Assembly (NCBI GenBank): GCA_025465385.1
Contig: JAODNG010000336.1
Location: 1-5,597 of the forward strand
DNA: 5,597 nucleotides
Reading direction: 5' to 3'
From: Pseudonocardiales bacterium
GTDB taxonomy: Bacteria; Actinomycetota; Actinomycetes; Mycobacteriales; Pseudonocardiaceae
Shown: in pieces, positions 5,493-5,597 of the stretch
How positions within the stretch are numbered: the first letter of the stretch is position 1
Layout of the letters: each line of letters starts with the position of its first letter
Notes under the pieces: generated by a model
Databases searched by the model: none
What the model was told of the DNA's origin: nothing
The model's input: only the letters and a program-made list of their open reading frames with translations
Translations under genes and position numbers: made by a program

Positions 5493-5509
5493 GATAATTC
5501 CCGGTTATC
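5493..5509 (+). promoter_or_regulatory. Operator-like inverted repeat GATAA-N7-TTATC before the right-edge ribosome binding site
   Basis: GATAA (5493-5497) and TTATC (5505-5509) are perfect inverted arms separated by TTCCCGG. The site is ten bases before the AAAGGAG at 5519-5525, a position where a repressor could control the next gene. GATAAT (5493-5498) also resembles a -10 box, but the nearest -35-like box, CTGACA (5466-5471), is 21 bp away, too far for a normal promoter. Confidence 0.35.
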
Positions 5510-5531
5510 GGGCACACGAAAGGAGCCACAA

Positions 5532-5561
5532 ATGGGAAGCGTTGGCAGCCAGCAGAGCTGA
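5532..5561 (+). CDS. Nine-codon leader-type reading frame with a strong ribosome binding site
   Basis: AAAGGAG (5519-5525) lies six bases before ATG 5532, which opens MGSVGSQQS followed by TGA. The binding site is as good as those of the intact genes, yet the frame closes after nine codons. A second purine-rich GGAGG (5590-5594) at the right edge looks like the binding site of a gene starting just beyond the window. The arrangement suggests a short leader peptide coupled to that gene, or the frameshifted start of a broken gene. No run of one amino acid typical of attenuators is present. Confidence 0.35.
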   Translation: MGSVGSQQS

Positions 5562-5589
5562 TCAGCCGGAGCGACGATTCGAGAACGGC

Positions 5590-5594
5590 GGAGG
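5590..5594 (+). promoter_or_regulatory. Probable ribosome binding site of a gene starting beyond the right edge
   Basis: GGAGG within GGCGGAGGTAT lies at the very end of the window. With the usual spacing of five to seven bases, a start codon would fall just outside. Confidence 0.4.
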
Positions 5595-5597
5595 TAT

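Noticed and set aside
1..5597. CRISPR array, rRNA or intact insertion sequence
   Set aside because: No regularly spaced short repeats, no rRNA-like stretches, and no intact transposase with terminal repeats were seen on either strand.

Overview
The window reads as accessory chromosomal DNA from a high-GC Gram-positive bacterium (Actinomycetota, Streptomyces-like). The pointers are strong G/C preference at third codon positions in the intact genes, AGGAG-type ribosome binding sites 5 nt before the starts, and remnants of two protein types common in that phylum: a tyrosine integrase and a long protein built of GAxIGGxLDCSGA repeats. No species can be named from the sequence alone.

Layout. Bases 1 to about 235 are the decayed catalytic domain of a tyrosine recombinase, broken by at least four frameshifts. 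An intact single-domain cupin gene (400-888) follows. Immediately after it lies a fragment of a repeat-built 'membrane-associated oxidoreductase'-like gene (about 896-1549), whose peptide can be followed only by changing frame five times. Bases 1550-2277 hold no convincing gene, only short coding-like fragments. An intact 174-aa protein of unknown function with two predicted membrane helices lies at 2278-2802, followed by a clear hairpin terminator. After 416 bp without a gene comes an intact 352-aa patatin-like phospholipase (3219-4277), the best-supported gene here. Bases 4278-5597 carry no intact gene of normal size. They do hold the strongest DNA structure in the window: a textbook terminator hairpin (4956-4994) behind a short acidic reading frame, a perfect 15-bp palindrome (4839-4853), a stem of about 21 to 25 bp (5252-5326), and at the right edge a leader-like segment with a small palindrome, a good ribosome binding site, a nine-codon reading frame and the apparent binding site of the next gene.

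How it fits together. All intact genes and both major pseudogenes lie on the + strand, but gaps, a terminator and separate ribosome binding sites suggest independent transcription units rather than one operon. The mix of recombinase debris, a truncated repeat gene and stand-alone cargo genes fits an old integration hotspot or the eroded edge of an integrated element. A joint role for the two-helix membrane protein and the patatin lipase (for example membrane-directed defence) is conceivable from their order alone, but nothing in the sequence proves it. No CRISPR array, rRNA, tRNA or intact insertion sequence was seen.
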